A DNA stretch of 64,000 nt, taken from Prostheceraeus crozeri. Lineage: Eukaryota > Platyhelminthes > Polycladida > Euryleptidae. Below, in pieces: positions 9,961-21,183 of this stretch; the stretch's first letter is position 1, and each line of letters starts with the position of its first letter. The DNA lies in contig CAJQUW010014747.1 of NCBI GenBank assembly GCA_907163375.1, positions 124,001 through 188,000 of the forward strand, given 5' to 3'. The translations under genes and the position numbers were made by a program. The notes beneath the pieces are model-generated. The model worked only from the letters and a program-made list of their open reading frames with translations, was not told the DNA's origin and did no database searches.

Positions 9961-10641
9961 TCAGGTGGAAAATGTCACCCTGATTCCACATCTGGTCTCC
10001 GTTTTCCCGTCCGAGGCTTCGTTCACCCGCTAGAGCCATTTTCGTAAAAATTCTAACTCTGTCGTTTTTCGCCAATTTCGAAAATTTACAATGGCGTCTC
10101 ACATCCAAACAAAGGCAGATATGAACAAGCCGTTTCTTGCACTGAATTTGTCTCACTCTTAGCTTTCAAATGAGTTATCACACGACTTTAGACTACGATC
10201 ACACGATTTATCACTACGATCTCTAGATCAAAGTTGGAAGATCGCTGCCGAGGGGGGGACGTCTCAAAATTTTTTTCTCTCCGATTTCGCTGGAAACAAC
10301 CTTCCTAACCCAAAATTTCACGTAGATTCCGAATCTGCCCTCCGTTTTCCCATCCGAGGCCTCCTTCATGACGAAAAACGGCCTTTCTCATCCCAAAACG
10401 ACCAAAACCTACCTTTTCTAACTCTGGCGGTTTTCAGAGATTCCTACCCTTGCCTCACAGGAAAGTTCCTCCCTCCTTCCTTCCTTCCAGAGGGGGGTAG
10501 GGAACGCTTTCCTCCTCACGGACCCATTCCTTCCAACACATCCTTGGCCACTTCCTTCCTCTCTCCAGAGGGGGAGCTGAGTCAGCATGATGACTCATCG
10601 TTGCTCTTTTTGGCCTTTATTTTGGCACGGGATTACTACTA
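9961..10641. repeat. Right terminal (inverted) repeat region of element A
   Basis: No gene. It shares long phrases with the right end of element C (59640-59900), such as AGACAGATATGAACAAGCCG-type and TTGTCTCACTCTTAGCTTTC, and its last 60 bases match the ends of B (GATGACTCATCGTTGCTC ... TTACTACT). Several CCTTCCT-rich and G-run stretches follow 10250. The matching left repeat is outside the window. Confidence 0.75.
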
Positions 10642-11539
10642 ATTATATTTTTGAATTGTCAGTCAGCGTCATGATTCTAATCATTTCTGTGAAAATCTTC
10701 TGCAGCCGTAGATTGTTAGCTCGTGCAGACGCACGCTGCGAGTATTTTGCTCTTTAACGGCATGAAGGGGTATGGATAGCAACCTGCAGACTCGCTGTAA
10801 TTGATCAAATCAAACAATTAATGCAGTTACGCGTCACTCATGAACTGACGAAGACTTCTTTGTGTGTGATCGATCCATCGAGTGACAAGATAAAGCGACA
10901 ACTAAGCACAAATAGTGAGCAACCCAACTTGCCATCAGACAAAAAATGTACCAGTGCAGCTTGGCCTAAGTCGTACCTCGAACGAGTCGTATTTCGAACA
11001 ATATAGTGCCATTCAATATCATTGAACACATTTGCATGACATGTCAAGGAGAAGTTTCCCCAACTTTTACTGAGATAGAAGACTTCTTTTCTAGCGCGGG
11101 ATCTTGCGGCCTACATCGTAGCCGGAATATCTCGTGCTAGAGAAGAGGTCTATCTCAGTAAACATTAGAGAAGCATCTACTTCACATAAAGTGCATCCAA
11201 TTCCCTATGTTTCAAACATTTGCTTGTTGTCTACATTATGTACTCAATCATATCAATCTATATTATATTGTAGTTCAGACAATGGCAATGAAAGTTATCA
11301 AAACAGATTCTTTATCAGCACAGCTTATAATAAATATGATTATTGATATGAAATAGCATCCGACAAAGTAAAAAAAATCGTGAATGGCAAGAAAATCAAG
11401 AATTAGCTGCAGAATTACAGTAAATAGGCCTAGTAATGTAAAGTGCAGAAATTCGACAAGTCGACTATTTTTACGCAATAGTCGACTATAAAAAAAGCCC
11501 TAGTGGTAAGCGTAGTAGTACCTCAGGAGCATTAATCAA
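10642..11539. other. Spacer without recognised gene
   Basis: Host flank of element A. Several short ORFs exist, but none has a protein-like composition or a family motif. An inverted pair AGTCGAC near 11458-11485 is short and probably chance. Confidence 0.4.
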
Positions 11540-11975
11540 ATCCTAATGTGTATGCAGCTTCGATTTTACTGAATGAACTCGAGTTGTGACCCATTACCAC
11601 GTCTAAGATATGCATTTTTTTCAGTTTTGGAGAAATTATCACTGAATTGACTGATCATGATAGCAAACAACACAGAAGAAGGAACAGCATTTTACAAATC
11701 CTCCGAGCCATGATAACCTTGGAGAATGTCTAATTAGTCAGTTTCTTTGGAAGTGACTATTACTTTACTGCTCAGCCTCAAGAGTATTTTCTAAAGCGTG
11801 GTCATGTCGCAAGATATGTAATCAAAGACCATGATCATAATTAGGTCTAAAAGATGCAACCGGGTCAAGAATATTATTAAGATTCAGATTAGAAATGAAA
11901 CATAAATTTAGTGAATCATGAAATTATATGCCTGTGAAAATTGAATTAATCCACATAACTATAGCTGAAGTCTAA
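11540..11975 (+). repeat. MITE-like interspersed repeat, copy 1
   Basis: It matches 61930-62370 in the same orientation. Shared phrases include TTTACTGAATGAACTCGAG-like, GAATTGACTGATCATGAT, CAGCATTTTACAAATCCTCC and CCTCAAGAGTATTTTCT. It is diverged and lacks clear ends. Confidence 0.6.
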
Positions 11976-13555
11976 CTGAATAGAAGACAGAGTAGGTCCT
12001 TTTATCATTATAACCATTTATAGCTCCATGTTGCAATGTTGACCGTATAATGCATTCTGATACTGAACAATTTGTACAAGAGTCTCAACTTTATATACAT
12101 GTATCTATTTAGTCAGGCAGGAAAAAAGCTACCAGCTAGATTTGCTAATTAAGTTAGCAACCTGAAATTTGAGCTAAGAAGCAGTATATGATCTCAACCT
12201 TTGTATGAAGACTTGCATTACAATGCAGTTCATGAATTTCTTGATAATTAATTTAATTTCTTCCTTATTAAGACACGATCTGTTACTAAATTTTCATTCT
12301 TTTGATATCTAATTGGTTTCATGCCACAAGTAGGCTATATTACAGTCTGAAGCACCAAATTGCTAGTAAATACACAGAAATACACAGGAATAATCGCAAA
12401 ATTTAGCTTTTTAAAAATTGATCAAATATTTTTTGGACCCCAGGAGCGAATATAGCTGGTTCTTTTGATAAAAAGTTCTTACTACATGCGGACATTTTTT
12501 GAGTCGCAATGCATGCTAACTCTATGCCCTACACTTAGCAAACACATTCATCAAAATCATAAACGTCCCCAAGTACATATACTCGTCAGTGACATCACAC
12601 TTGGATGTACATTGCACACAGGTTCATTCATTGCATCAACTGTACTGTGTATATCTGGCCTACAAATAATGCTTTTGCCTCAGAGTTAAGCAGCATTGTG
12701 GAAAATATCAGTCTGCAGAATTTATGTCGAAATTTAGAACATAACGTTATCCATGAGAAACCTAGTCCTGCGAGATCAGCTATCAAACTTTTCGGCAATC
12801 GCACGCATCTCGAAACCATCAAGATTATATTGGTCAAGGAACGTTGTCCGGGCCGAAGCTGATTCCAAAGCAGAGGAGCAAAATGACTTTCCGAGCGACT
12901 CAGATGCGTGCACGTTCTACTATGTCCACATGATAGCATATGAGTGCATTAGCTCTGGGTGTGCTTCTGAAGATCTTTGGTTTGGTTGCGCACTCATTTA
13001 CTGCAGAGCTACCTCTACCGAAATAGTATACGTAGAAGAGAGAGAGAGAGAGACTGAGTTAAGTCCTCTGACCGAGAGTGGCTGCGACTCGTTTGCAATT
13101 AGTTTTGCAAATATAAGATTCTGACACGTTTCTCAGTCCGCTCAAGGAAGCTAAAGATGTGCTTGTGGACCGCCGGCCTGCAGATGACAACGCTCCATCA
13201 GAAGCCGGTTAGTGGACTTGTGAAGATAGCAGACAGTCTGTGATGGAAGATATAGCTACTCACTACAGAGACTACCACAATGCGTTGAGCTGCATACTTG
13301 CTGATGGACTGGCTGTACAGTTTACATGACAAGTCTTCCGTAACCGCAAAGATCCAAGGAAGGAGACGCAATCTTGTTGTACCTGTTCCAGTCTACATGT
13401 AAATCATTGAATTGAACGAAAAGATCAGTTAATAGTCATAGTATTTGCACTTCTTGATCGTGGCATTGTTTTGGAAAGTAAATCAACGGTGCACTGGATA
13501 TTTGTGGCATTTTTTATTTATTAAGTAGGCTTGTGGTTCCCTGTGGCTGTGGGAA
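11976..13555. other. Spacer without recognised gene
   Basis: A part near 12429-12500 (TTTTTTGGACCCCAGG ... CATGCGGACATTTTTTGAG) resembles 61720-61800 and, inverted, 61261-61350, so a further small repeat family is present. ORFs around 12600-13120 overlap on both strands and look like noise. I see no gene. Confidence 0.4.
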
Positions 13556-14243
13556 CATTATTTGAGCAGTTTTAAAAGAAGTCAAAATTTTGCCAATTTA
13601 TATACTACCGAGGTGACTCCCCCATATGAGTAGTATGAAACAAGTAGGATATCAAAAGGAATGAACATTTGCTAATAAGCATCCCAACAAAGCGGAAATT
13701 AAGCTAATTTGCAAGGGAATTTCATGAATTGCATTATAATAAAGTCTTCAGGAAAAAGTCGAGATCTTATCCGTGCTGTCTTGGGTGAGATTTCAGGTTT
13801 TTCATTCAATTTTCACTGGCATCATTTGATGATTCAATAAAGTCATGTTTCATTTCTTGAATCTGAACAGCTATGTTGACTCATTCACATCTTTCAACGT
13901 TAACTGAAATCATTGTCTCTGATTATGTGATGCAGGTTGCCTGTGATATGATCACGCTTAAGAAAATACTCTTGAGGTTCAGCGTGAAAGTAATAGAAAC
14001 CCATCGAATTGCTAACTTAGCAAGCATTAAATCTCCAAGGCTGTCATGACACTGAGAATCTGTAAAATACAATCATTCCTCCTACATTACAAGCATGATC
14101 ACTCAATTTCGTTGTAATTTCTTCAAAGCTGCATAAATGTGAATATCTCACATTCGGAAACAATTCCAACTTGAGTTCATTTAATAAAATCGAAAGTGTT
14201 TAATAAATGCGGAGTTACCACTCTACCTAATACACTTACTCTA
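13556..14243. repeat. MITE-like interspersed repeat, copy 2 (foldback arrangement)
   Basis: The left half (TATATACTACCGAGGTGACTC ..., 13597 on) matches 61385-61720. The right half, to 14243, is an inverted copy of the 61883-62370 type, ending in the inverse of the ACTCCGCATTTATTAAA / TACTCTATG terminus. Confidence 0.6.
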
Positions 14244-14299
14244 TGGTCTTCATGAAAAATCGACCCATCTTTGTGTTTTCTCGGCTGAAATTTCCTATT

Positions 14300-14545
14300 T
14301 CTAATTCATGAAAGCAATAGCAGGTCATCGAGTTGCCAATCCAACAAATATTACCTCTCCAAGTCTGTCATATCACGGATGATCTATAAGATAATATAAC
14401 TTCCTTCTGCTTTATAGTATCATGATCAGTCAATTCCGTTGTAACTTCTTCAAAACTGCATGAATTTGCATATCTCACATTTGGAAACAATTCCGACTGT
14501 ATCTCCTTTGAGTTCATTTAATGAAATCAAAAGTGTCAAAACCAA
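14300..14545 (-). repeat. MITE-like interspersed repeat, copy 3 (partial)
   Basis: Shares TCACATTTGGAAACAATTCC and ATTGCCAATCC-type phrases with copies 2, 4 and 5, in inverted orientation. Diverged fragment. Confidence 0.55.
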
Positions 14546-14885
14546 AGATATTTAGATGTTTAAAAGGGCTAGATGAGAAATAGATGCCTACATTTGAACC
14601 CATTTTAGTACGGTCCTTATCGTGGCAAAAAAAGCATTACGGCAATGGGGCGAAATTGCTGTTTTGTCATCTGCACGGTGTGCAATGCGACAAAAAGCCT
14701 TGGAAATGGCACATGAAGTAAAGCTCAATTCACTGATACTATATGACAAGTTTCAAGAATATTCGTTCCGTAGTTTCTCTGAAAAAACTGTTAAAGATGA
14801 GAGCGGTGATTCAGCAATTTAAGCGTAGTACTATCAATTTGGGAAAAAAATATTCACATGAAGACTGATGACTATTGATAAACAC

Positions 14886-14891
14886 AGCTCC
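14886..14891. repeat. Left 6-bp target-site duplication of element B
   Basis: AGCTCC directly before the element terminus AGTAGTAAG. The identical hexamer follows the right terminus at 32229-32234. A 6-bp duplication is the known Polinton integration footprint. Confidence 0.9.
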
Positions 14892-15817
14892 AGTAGTAAG
14901 CCATGCCAAAAACAAGTGCAAAATGAGCAGCGATGAGTCATCAGACGGACATCAGTCATCTGGGCCAAGGATGTGCTTCGGATGATCGGACCGAGTGGAG
15001 GAAACCGTTCCTATGGAGCTCCGAGACCCTTCCCATCGTGTTTCTCGTCAAAAGTTGGGTCGGTGATGTGTCGATGAAAAAAACCCCTCCCCTTCCCCTC
15101 CTGTCAGACTTCCAACTTGGGTGGGAGTGACCGTAGAAAGTGGTGCAACAGCTCGTTTGAAAGCTAAGAGTGAGACAAACTCAGTGGAAAGCATCATTTG
15201 TCCAAGTTTTCCTTGGTTTAGAGTGGAAAGTGACTTTAAGATTTTAGGAATCTCCGAAGAACGACGGAGTTAGGAAGTGGATGTTTTGGGATGAGAAAGG
15301 TCCTATATCGGGGTGAAAGAGTGTTCGGATGGACAAACGGAGGGCCGATTTGGACTTTACGTACAATTTTACAGCGGTAGGGTGATTTTCAAGTTAATCG
15401 AAGAGAAAAGTGCTAACCTTCACTATGGGGCTCCGACACTTAGGATTTTTTCGTGAAAATGTCAGATTTGAGCTCTGAGACCCCTCCCATCGTGTTTCTC
15501 GTCAAAAGTTGATTCGGTAATGTTTCGATGAATAAACACCTCCCCTCCCCACCTCCTCGAGTCGAACTTTGTCAAAAGTGATGTTTTGACCAAAGTTGCT
15601 CAGAAACATGTGAAACAAACTTCCATCAAGGTTTGGCGTTGAAATTCGCACAAAAAATTTTTTCGAAAATTTTCTTCACTTAGGATTTTTCGTGAAAAAA
15701 AATTTTTCAACATTTTGACCAAAGTTATTCAGAGACATGTGAAGCAAACTTCTATCAAGGTTTGGTGTTGAAATTCGCACAAAAGAATTTTTCGAAAATT
15801 TTTTTCTTGTTAGAACT
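14892..15817. repeat. Left terminal non-coding region of element B
   Basis: No gene. It holds two versions of a block beginning GAGCTC(C/T)GAGACCC...CCCATCGTGTTTCTCG (15018 and 15471), followed by short G-poor C runs, and two versions of CCAAAGTT(G/A)(C/T)TCAGA(A/G)ACATGTGAA (about 124 bases apart). CCCATCGTGTTTCTCGTCAA also occurs in the left terminal repeat of element C (near 33912), tying the families together. Confidence 0.75.
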
Positions 15818-16285
15818 GTGTCATTCATGCTATGTCTCAGATGTGATAGGAAAAAGATGACAGATGCAGTAGAGTTTACGAATGAATTTTTTTCACTGCG
15901 TTTTCATCGACAAAGTCTTCGTGGTGTGATTAGGGTATACATCATCTCATTTCATCATGAAAAGGCAGACTTAGAATTTGCTATCGCTAAAGGTTACTTC
16001 GTTTTCCAACAGCTCATGGACAGTTTGATGAATAAAGATGTGAAAGGACGATTAGTTGCAGAGATCGAATTTGAGAAAGTGACTGATGAACATGCGGGCG
16101 AACGTGTAGTGTTTCATTTTGCATCCTATTCTGCAGAGACGATACATGATCCTAAAGATTTCTATCAGCGACACATGGCGAAAATTGCATCTCGACTAGA
16201 TTCATTTAATGAGCATGGATTCAACTTGCTCTTATGTCGCATGAAACACATTCATATTCAACTCAATGTGCTAAACGAGATTTGA
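15818..16285 (+). CDS. Polymerase-N-domain-like small protein, copy 1, element B left arm
   Basis: A 155-residue open frame, close to 9499-9960 and 30961-31422. Carries KGRLVAEIEFEKV, FHFASYSAETIHD, FYQRHMAKIASRL and IHIQLNVLN. First gene inside the terminal region, as in A. Confidence 0.7.
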   Translation: MSFMLCLRCDRKKMTDAVEFTNEFFSLRFHRQSLRGVIRVYIISFHHEKADLEFAIAKGYFVFQQLMDSLMNKDVKGRLVAEIEFEKVTDEHAGERVVFHFASYSAETIHDPKDFYQRHMAKIASRLDSFNEHGFNLLLCRMKHIHIQLNVLNEI

Positions 16286-16416
16286 CTACAAGATTTGGGA
16301 AAAGCAATCATGAGTCAGTCGTCCGCGTGCCTCCTTTTCCCTGCCACAACGAAGTCAGGGGAGAAACGGAGGTCTCTGATTGGCTCTCATAGTGTCAAAT
16401 GTGGATTCGCAGGAGA

Positions 16417-16425
16417 CTATAAAAG
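16417..16425 (+). promoter_or_regulatory. TATA box of the Pro-rich gene, B left arm
   Basis: GACTATAAAAGCAGAC, about 130 bases before the chosen ATG at 16551 and same as in A. In the right arm the equivalent string is altered. Confidence 0.6.
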
Positions 16426-16550
16426 CAGACATCTCCCCATTTTCTCTTCATTTCATTCTCTTGACTCGAAAAGTGTGTGATTTGCTCAAGTCATTCTCCG
16501 TCTCAATTTTGTCTGATTCCATCCTGTTTCTAAATTTACAAGTGAGTGTC

Positions 16551-16790
16551 ATGACTGTGTGGCCTAACCCTTACGAACATTTTAGAAGAGAGGCGCAGGA
16601 GAGTGTGTGGCCGATGATTGTACAAGCCTATTTTGTTGAACCATCGCCACCATCGCCACCATCGCCTCCACCACCTAGACGCTTTACCTTCAAGTCCTTT
16701 AAGGAATTGAAACTTAATTCGGGTCCTAAGGCCAAGACATTTAATTTACTAGACGATGACGAAGAGTTGGACTTTGGTGATAAGCTTTAA
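16551..16790 (+). CDS. Pro-rich protein with acidic C-terminus, B left arm
   Basis: MTVWPNPYEHF start, proline-rich hinge (PSPPSPPSPPPP), RRFTFKSFKELKL and acidic tail LDDDEELDFGDKL. Start chosen downstream of the TATA box. The proline hinge varies in length between copies, as expected of a short codon repeat. Confidence 0.55.
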   Translation: MTVWPNPYEHFRREAQESVWPMIVQAYFVEPSPPSPPSPPPPRRFTFKSFKELKLNSGPKAKTFNLLDDDEELDFGDKL

Positions 16791-16868
16791 ATCATGTGAA
16801 CGCAGCAAAAGGTCCTCTTAAGGGCCACCTCATATGTCACTGCTAAGCTAAGGATTTTCTTTTCTCTG

Positions 16869-17597
16869 ATGATCATGAATGTACTTAGTGGTATTCTTTC
16901 GTTACAGACTGCTATGGCCATGAATCCTACTCCTACTGCTGTATCACTCAATCCTCATCATCTCGAGCTGTGGAATCTGAAAATTGAAAAGGTAATTCAC
17001 GGCTATCCCACCTACAAACAACTAGTGCGCTACAACGGTGTTCGACTCTCTCTTCAAACGCCGGCGGTATACCTACCAAAAGTGGATACGCAAGTAAATC
17101 GTTGCGGTTAAAACCTGAGTATACCTATTGATAATTGGTTGCGTCAGCAGCTTGACATTTTAGAAGACGTCGTGAGGCAAAAGGCTCTTATTCCCACTGA
17201 ACTATTGCAGTTGTGGCAAGTAAAGAAAACTTCATATTATAAACCTTTGTATCGCGGCATTCGCTGCTTCATTTTACAAAGTAAGTATTGTAAAGTCACT
17301 TCAGGAGTGGCAGTTGAACAGTCAGTTGAAACAGAAGTGTCAACGCTAGATGTAGGCTTTTATTCCTTTCATATTGAGGTGCCTGCTGTTTATGTGGGAC
17401 CTCATCAATCTGACGGTAATTTGATTTCTCTCAATTTGCGTGTTGCCCAAATTCATCATCAACCTGAGTTAACAGGTCTTGATCACATTGAGAGAGTCAT
17501 TGATTCTTGCGTCAAAGAGTGTCAAGAACCTGTCACCAAACCTAAACGTCGTCGCGCATCAAAGAAGGATGGCGTTACCACCAAAAAGAAATCTTAA
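16869..17597 (+). pseudogene. GFYSF-family protein, first paralogue, B left arm
   Basis: Counterpart of the open 242-residue gene in the right arm. Carries NPHHLELWNLKIEKV, RQQLDILEDVV, DVGFYSFHIEVPAVY and the basic tail KPKRRRASKKDG. This arm's copy is broken, about one break. Confidence 0.75.
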
Positions 17598-17748
17598 GTA
17601 TTCTAATCAGTTAGTTTATAGTGAATGTGGAAAACGCGGTCTTGTGTGTTATATTCAATTTAAACATTGTAATCATGTTGTATGTATCTTTTGTTATGTA
17701 AAGGACAGACATCCTTGTAAATTTCCTGCTCAATGTATTGTCTTGTAA
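17479..17748 (+). CDS. Small RING-like zinc-binding protein, B left arm
   Basis: Same as 8248-8517: YSECGKRG, FKHCNHVVCIFC, HPCKFPAQC. Overlaps the end of the GFYSF-1 gene in another frame; the start may be the later Met of MALPPKRN. Confidence 0.65.
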   Translation: MITLRESLILASKSVKNLSPNLNVVAHQRRMALPPKRNLKYSNQLVYSECGKRGLVCYIQFKHCNHVVCIFCYVKDRHPCKFPAQCIVL

Positions 17749-17803
17749 TTAAGTGTTTTTGATATTGTAAGTTGTCATCTTCATAGACAGTGAGGGGACA
17801 CCC

Positions 17804-18277
17804 ATGCAGGAGTTGAGTGCTATTGCAATTAGGGAAAGCGATCAAACTGTTTTTAGTGTATATCATAGATTTGCCTACTGTCCTCCACACAAAGACGAAT
17901 GGTCACGACGTCATGTGCATGGGCTTGATCCTTCTATTTTGATTCATATTGGATTTGTAAATGAAACGTATTTGATAAGTGATTTCAAACGGTGGCTGTC
18001 AGGTTTTCATATTGTTAAAATATTAGGAAATGATTCTGAACGAGAAGCAGCAACACTTCACTTACACATTGATAATTTATATTTACCATGTTGGGTAGAT
18101 CGTGTAAGACAAGACTATCATATGCATTGTGATCAAAAGAAGTTTAGAGATGAAATGATTTTTGATATGGCTGTATGTTTCGGTGAGAGACATCACCTTT
18201 ACAGACCACCATCACAATGTAATACTAGAAATAAAGCCACCTACAATTGCAAAACTCTCTTCACGCTGGCATTGTAG
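17804..18277 (+). CDS. DEDD-exonuclease-like protein, B left arm
   Basis: 157-residue frame near-identical to A and to the right arm. FIDSEGTP lies in frame just upstream of the ATG. HVHGLDPSIL and YLISDFKRWLSGF are conserved with element C. Confidence 0.5.
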   Translation: MQELSAIAIRESDQTVFSVYHRFAYCPPHKDEWSRRHVHGLDPSILIHIGFVNETYLISDFKRWLSGFHIVKILGNDSEREAATLHLHIDNLYLPCWVDRVRQDYHMHCDQKKFRDEMIFDMAVCFGERHHLYRPPSQCNTRNKATYNCKTLFTLAL

Positions 18278-18454
18278 TCTCTATGATGTTTATGAACTGT
18301 ATCTATATTATTGTCAACAGCGTGGGTGTAAATAGATCACGTTTTTACTCCCTGCCAATGAGTGATGATCTTTTCATGAATTGTATTCACTACTCTCTGA
18401 TTGCTTTGTGAATTTTGATTGATGTTGAATAAACTTACAGTGGAACATGATTGT

Positions 18455-19030
18455 TATTTCTGTTGTTGTTGTTGTTGTTGTTGTTGTTTTACCCGGCTCC
18501 GTCCAGCGGATAGGAGGCTTCGTATCGAGACAGTACGAAGCGACACACCCAGTAAGCAAATTAATGTCTACTGCTGGCGAGGAGTGCCTCGGGGAGGAGA
18601 TGGCCATTCCGATGCCACCGGAGTGCTAGCATACCCAAGCCAAAGCTATTCACACAGGGTGAACAGCATTGACCGGGGGAGGAAGCAACCCCAATGGTCC
18701 CACCCCACACCTTACCTCCGAAGAGGGGCGGCGGCCATCGCTGAGGGGACTTTGGAAAGGCATAGCCAGATATCCACAGGGGAGGAAGCTCAAAGAGCTT
18801 TGTTGCATATCCGAACAGCTAAGATTCGGCTGTCAGGATCCCCCGCAACATCAACTTAGTATAGCCACTAAGAAAAGGCAATAAGAATAAGACATCAAAC
18901 TGCCAACACCAGAGCTGCAGTGGCAAAAGGCCCCTTTTAGTCGCCTCTTACGACACGCAGAGGAACGTCGGTCCTATTCTTTTCAGTCCCGGGAACCGCA
19001 CGGGGGGGAACCGCACGGGGGATATTTCTG
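18455..19030 (-). mobile_element. SINE-like retroposon inserted in B left arm, with 8-bp TATTTCTG duplication
   Basis: The right arm is continuous here, so 18463-19022 is an insertion. The copies of TATTTCTG at 18455-18462 and 19023-19030 are its target duplication. Read on - it starts CCCCCGTGCGGTTCCC, contains GTCGTAAGAGGCGACTAAAA, a phrase I associate with invertebrate SINE/LINE heads, and ends in an (AAC)n tail (GTT repeat at 18463-18488 on +). It has no convincing ORF, and the poly-Val/poly-Cys ORFs here are products of the triplet tail. It is younger than the palindrome. Confidence 0.8.
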
Positions 19031-19062
19031 TTTCTATTCATAGTGGAAGTCATTGAAGCAAT

Positions 19063-19506
19063 ATGAAATCTATATTCACAACGTTTATGATGACGCATCG
19101 TACCTTAAGTAACCACATGTGTCATTTAACTCTTGATCAACAAGGATTCGATGGATTTTTACAAGATTGGAAACTTACATTTAAAGTAAAGATGAATGAT
19201 ATAAAAGTAGTGGCAACTGAAAGCCTTCCTCTCTTCAAAAGATTGATAGAGAGTTTACAACCTCAAGATGTGAAGGCTAGACTCGTTGCTTATATTGAGT
19301 TGAAAGATTTGCAAAAACCACTTCGTTTTGGATCCTATTGCTCAGAATGGATTACTCTTAGTGATCAATTTTATGCACGACATATGGAGAAAATTATGGA
19401 GAAAATGGAAGAGACGATGGAAGGAAATGCATGCGTTGTTAAAAATATCATGATTCAACTGAGTGTGTTTACATCCTCGACTTTGTTTGATCGTCAACAT
19501 GTGTAA
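19063..19506 (+). CDS. Polymerase-N-domain-like small protein, copy 2, B left arm
   Basis: 147 residues: LTLDQQGFDGFLQDW, KARLVAYIELKDL, FYARHMEKIMEKMEE, VKNIMIQLSVF. Same motif order as copy 1 but diverged, so it is a paralogue. It lies next to the second GFYSF gene, which suggests the two were duplicated together. Confidence 0.7.
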   Translation: MKSIFTTFMMTHRTLSNHMCHLTLDQQGFDGFLQDWKLTFKVKMNDIKVVATESLPLFKRLIESLQPQDVKARLVAYIELKDLQKPLRFGSYCSEWITLSDQFYARHMEKIMEKMEETMEGNACVVKNIMIQLSVFTSSTLFDRQHV

Positions 19507-19663
19507 ATGAAATCAGAAGTAGTTCAATGAATCATTCGTTTTATTAACCCTTGTCAGTGTGGGTGGGCACTAGAGTAACTGACTCATTCTGCTCTGTTAC
19601 TCACAGGTCTTTGTTCGCTAAAAGGGGCGTGTCACTAAAGTCTTTGTGAGGACTAGAACGACC

Positions 19664-19673
19664 TTGTATATAA
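19664..19673 (+). promoter_or_regulatory. TATA box of the GFYSF-2 gene, B left arm
   Basis: GTATATAAATAGGGAAGGC, about 95 bases before the start at 19767. Same as in A and like that at 59591-59600 in C. Confidence 0.7.
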
Positions 19674-19766
19674 ATAGGGAAGGCTTCCACCCACGCGGTG
19701 AAAAGTTCACGTGTGATAACTCTTTGTCACGTAACAAAGACAGGGAAAACTTGAAAAGGGAAACGC

Positions 19767-20400
19767 ATGCGATTGGAGCTAGGTGGGGTTATGAAACGAA
19801 CGACTGATCTCATGTCAATCATTTCCGTCCTTGCGCTAACCATGCAGTTACTCGAAGCCATCAACTCTGCTCTCGCACTGGGTACACTGAACTCCCCTAC
19901 TTTAACATTGGGTAAAAATGCTTTCAATCAAAAGATAACTCATCACGGAAAAGACGTTACCATAAAAAAATCAAGTCATCGGATGGATTATCTAAAAGTT
20001 ATCTCAACACAGTATGGACTCGCTGTATGTGTACCGTTAGACTATTGGACACGGTTACAATTCAATACTCTTGAAACATTCCTGAAAGAAAATCTCACCA
20101 TTCCCAAAAATTGTTCGACAAAATGGGAAGCGTCCACAAGTTCACATCATGGAAAGAAGATACATATATGTTCATATGGATAGGCACTGTCTCATCATCC
20201 ATGAAAAGGAGGGCAACGAATTCGACTTGCTCAATTGCAAACCTCTCCCCATTTTGGGAAAAGGATTCTACTCATTTGAAATTGAAATTCAAACCGCAGG
20301 GTTCCGCGCAGGGACGGAAGGTTGTTTACGTTGAATCCCTATCTTGTCTCCTTGACCTTCAAAAATGATGTCCATGTTGATGATGATCAACCACAGTAAC
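19767..20400 (+). pseudogene. GFYSF-family protein, second paralogue, B left arm
   Basis: Shares LDYWTRLQFNTLETFLKENL and KGFYSFEIEIQT with the open gene at 6020-6658. Broken in this arm, about two breaks; the right arm looks similar, so the breaks probably predate the dimer. Confidence 0.7.
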
Positions 20401-20547
20401 ACTCTCCACACACTGAGAACGCACCATCGGTCTTTATGAGACCAAGGCCTAACGGCCACCTTATCAAGACAGAAAAATGTACACTCACCATGCCACACAT
20501 GAACACCACTCTCCTTCTTTCTTAGGAATTGCACTCTTCACTCAGGT

Positions 20548-21183
20548 TTGAATCATGATCATGTGGAAATTATCAGCATGCCTCTATGTATCACGGAAAG
20601 TCAGTGTGTTACATTTCATGATATGAAACGTCAACTTCAGATAACTCTAGAACGCTTTCAACTACGAAGGTTACATCGCGCAATCCTATCCAACTCTTGC
20701 CGTCTCATTAACGTAGGAGAAGGCATTGTATTTATTCGCATTCAAGAGATGATTCTACATAATGATCACTGCTACATCGTGATTCCAAAGCCCTCATGGG
20801 AAAATTATAAAAGGGAAGTTCACTCAACCCTTATGTCTCTTGTGAATCATGACCACCATCCGCATCATCAACGCCATGCGCGAAATGAATCTCGGAAAGG
20901 ACACCGATTTAGAACAGTTACATATCCATCTTCACGATTCAGTGTATCATCGCGGTCGTCCACAAATGTTGGTCATTCGCAACGGTCGAAATCTTCAAAT
21001 CTTTCGCTGCGGCAAAATCCACGTCCTAGGAAACCTTTCTCATTTCGTGATGCAGTCCATGTGTTACGAAGTCGTCAAGAAAATGCGAACAGTCATGCCT
21101 CATCTACGTCCCAGTCCCCTGACATTGAAGAATATAGTAGTGTCTGTTCAATTGAAGATGTTAGTGAATCTAGCAAACATTAA
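20548..21183 (+). CDS. PC4-like protein with Ser/Arg-rich tail, B left arm
   Basis: 211 residues; FHDMKRQLQITLERF, PSWENYKREVHSTL, RKPFSFRDAVHVLRS. The 3' 335 bases overlap the TBP-like gene in another frame, as in A and C. Confidence 0.5.
   Translation: MNHDHVEIISMPLCITESQCVTFHDMKRQLQITLERFQLRRLHRAILSNSCRLINVGEGIVFIRIQEMILHNDHCYIVIPKPSWENYKREVHSTLMSLVNHDHHPHHQRHARNESRKGHRFRTVTYPSSRFSVSSRSSTNVGHSQRSKSSNLSLRQNPRPRKPFSFRDAVHVLRSRQENANSHASSTSQSPDIEEYSSVCSIEDVSESSKH

Larger units (their letters stand above)
1..10641. mobile_element. Polinton/Maverick-type element A (right part; left end outside window)
   Basis: A protein-primed B-type DNA polymerase on + faces a block of small genes on -, the layout of a Polinton. 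The right end is placed at 10641, where the sequence reads TTACTACT, the inverse of the AGTAGTAAG terminus seen in elements B and C. The next six bases, AATTAT (10642-10647), would be one copy of a target duplication, but the partner lies outside the window. No capsid, protease, ATPase or integrase gene is visible here; they could lie to the left. The element is broken, with roughly ten breaks in the visible part, most of them in the polymerase, so it is older than B. By eye it is close to B at about 90 percent or better. Confidence 0.85.

Noticed and set aside
10642-14885. Host genes in the spacer (several ORFs of 60-120 codons)
   Set aside because: Overlapping ORFs on both strands, no family motif, much of the region is interspersed repeat.
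18419-18859. ORFs with poly-Cys or poly-Val runs
   Set aside because: They read through the GTT triplet tail of the SINE-like insertion; no protein family and frame not kept.
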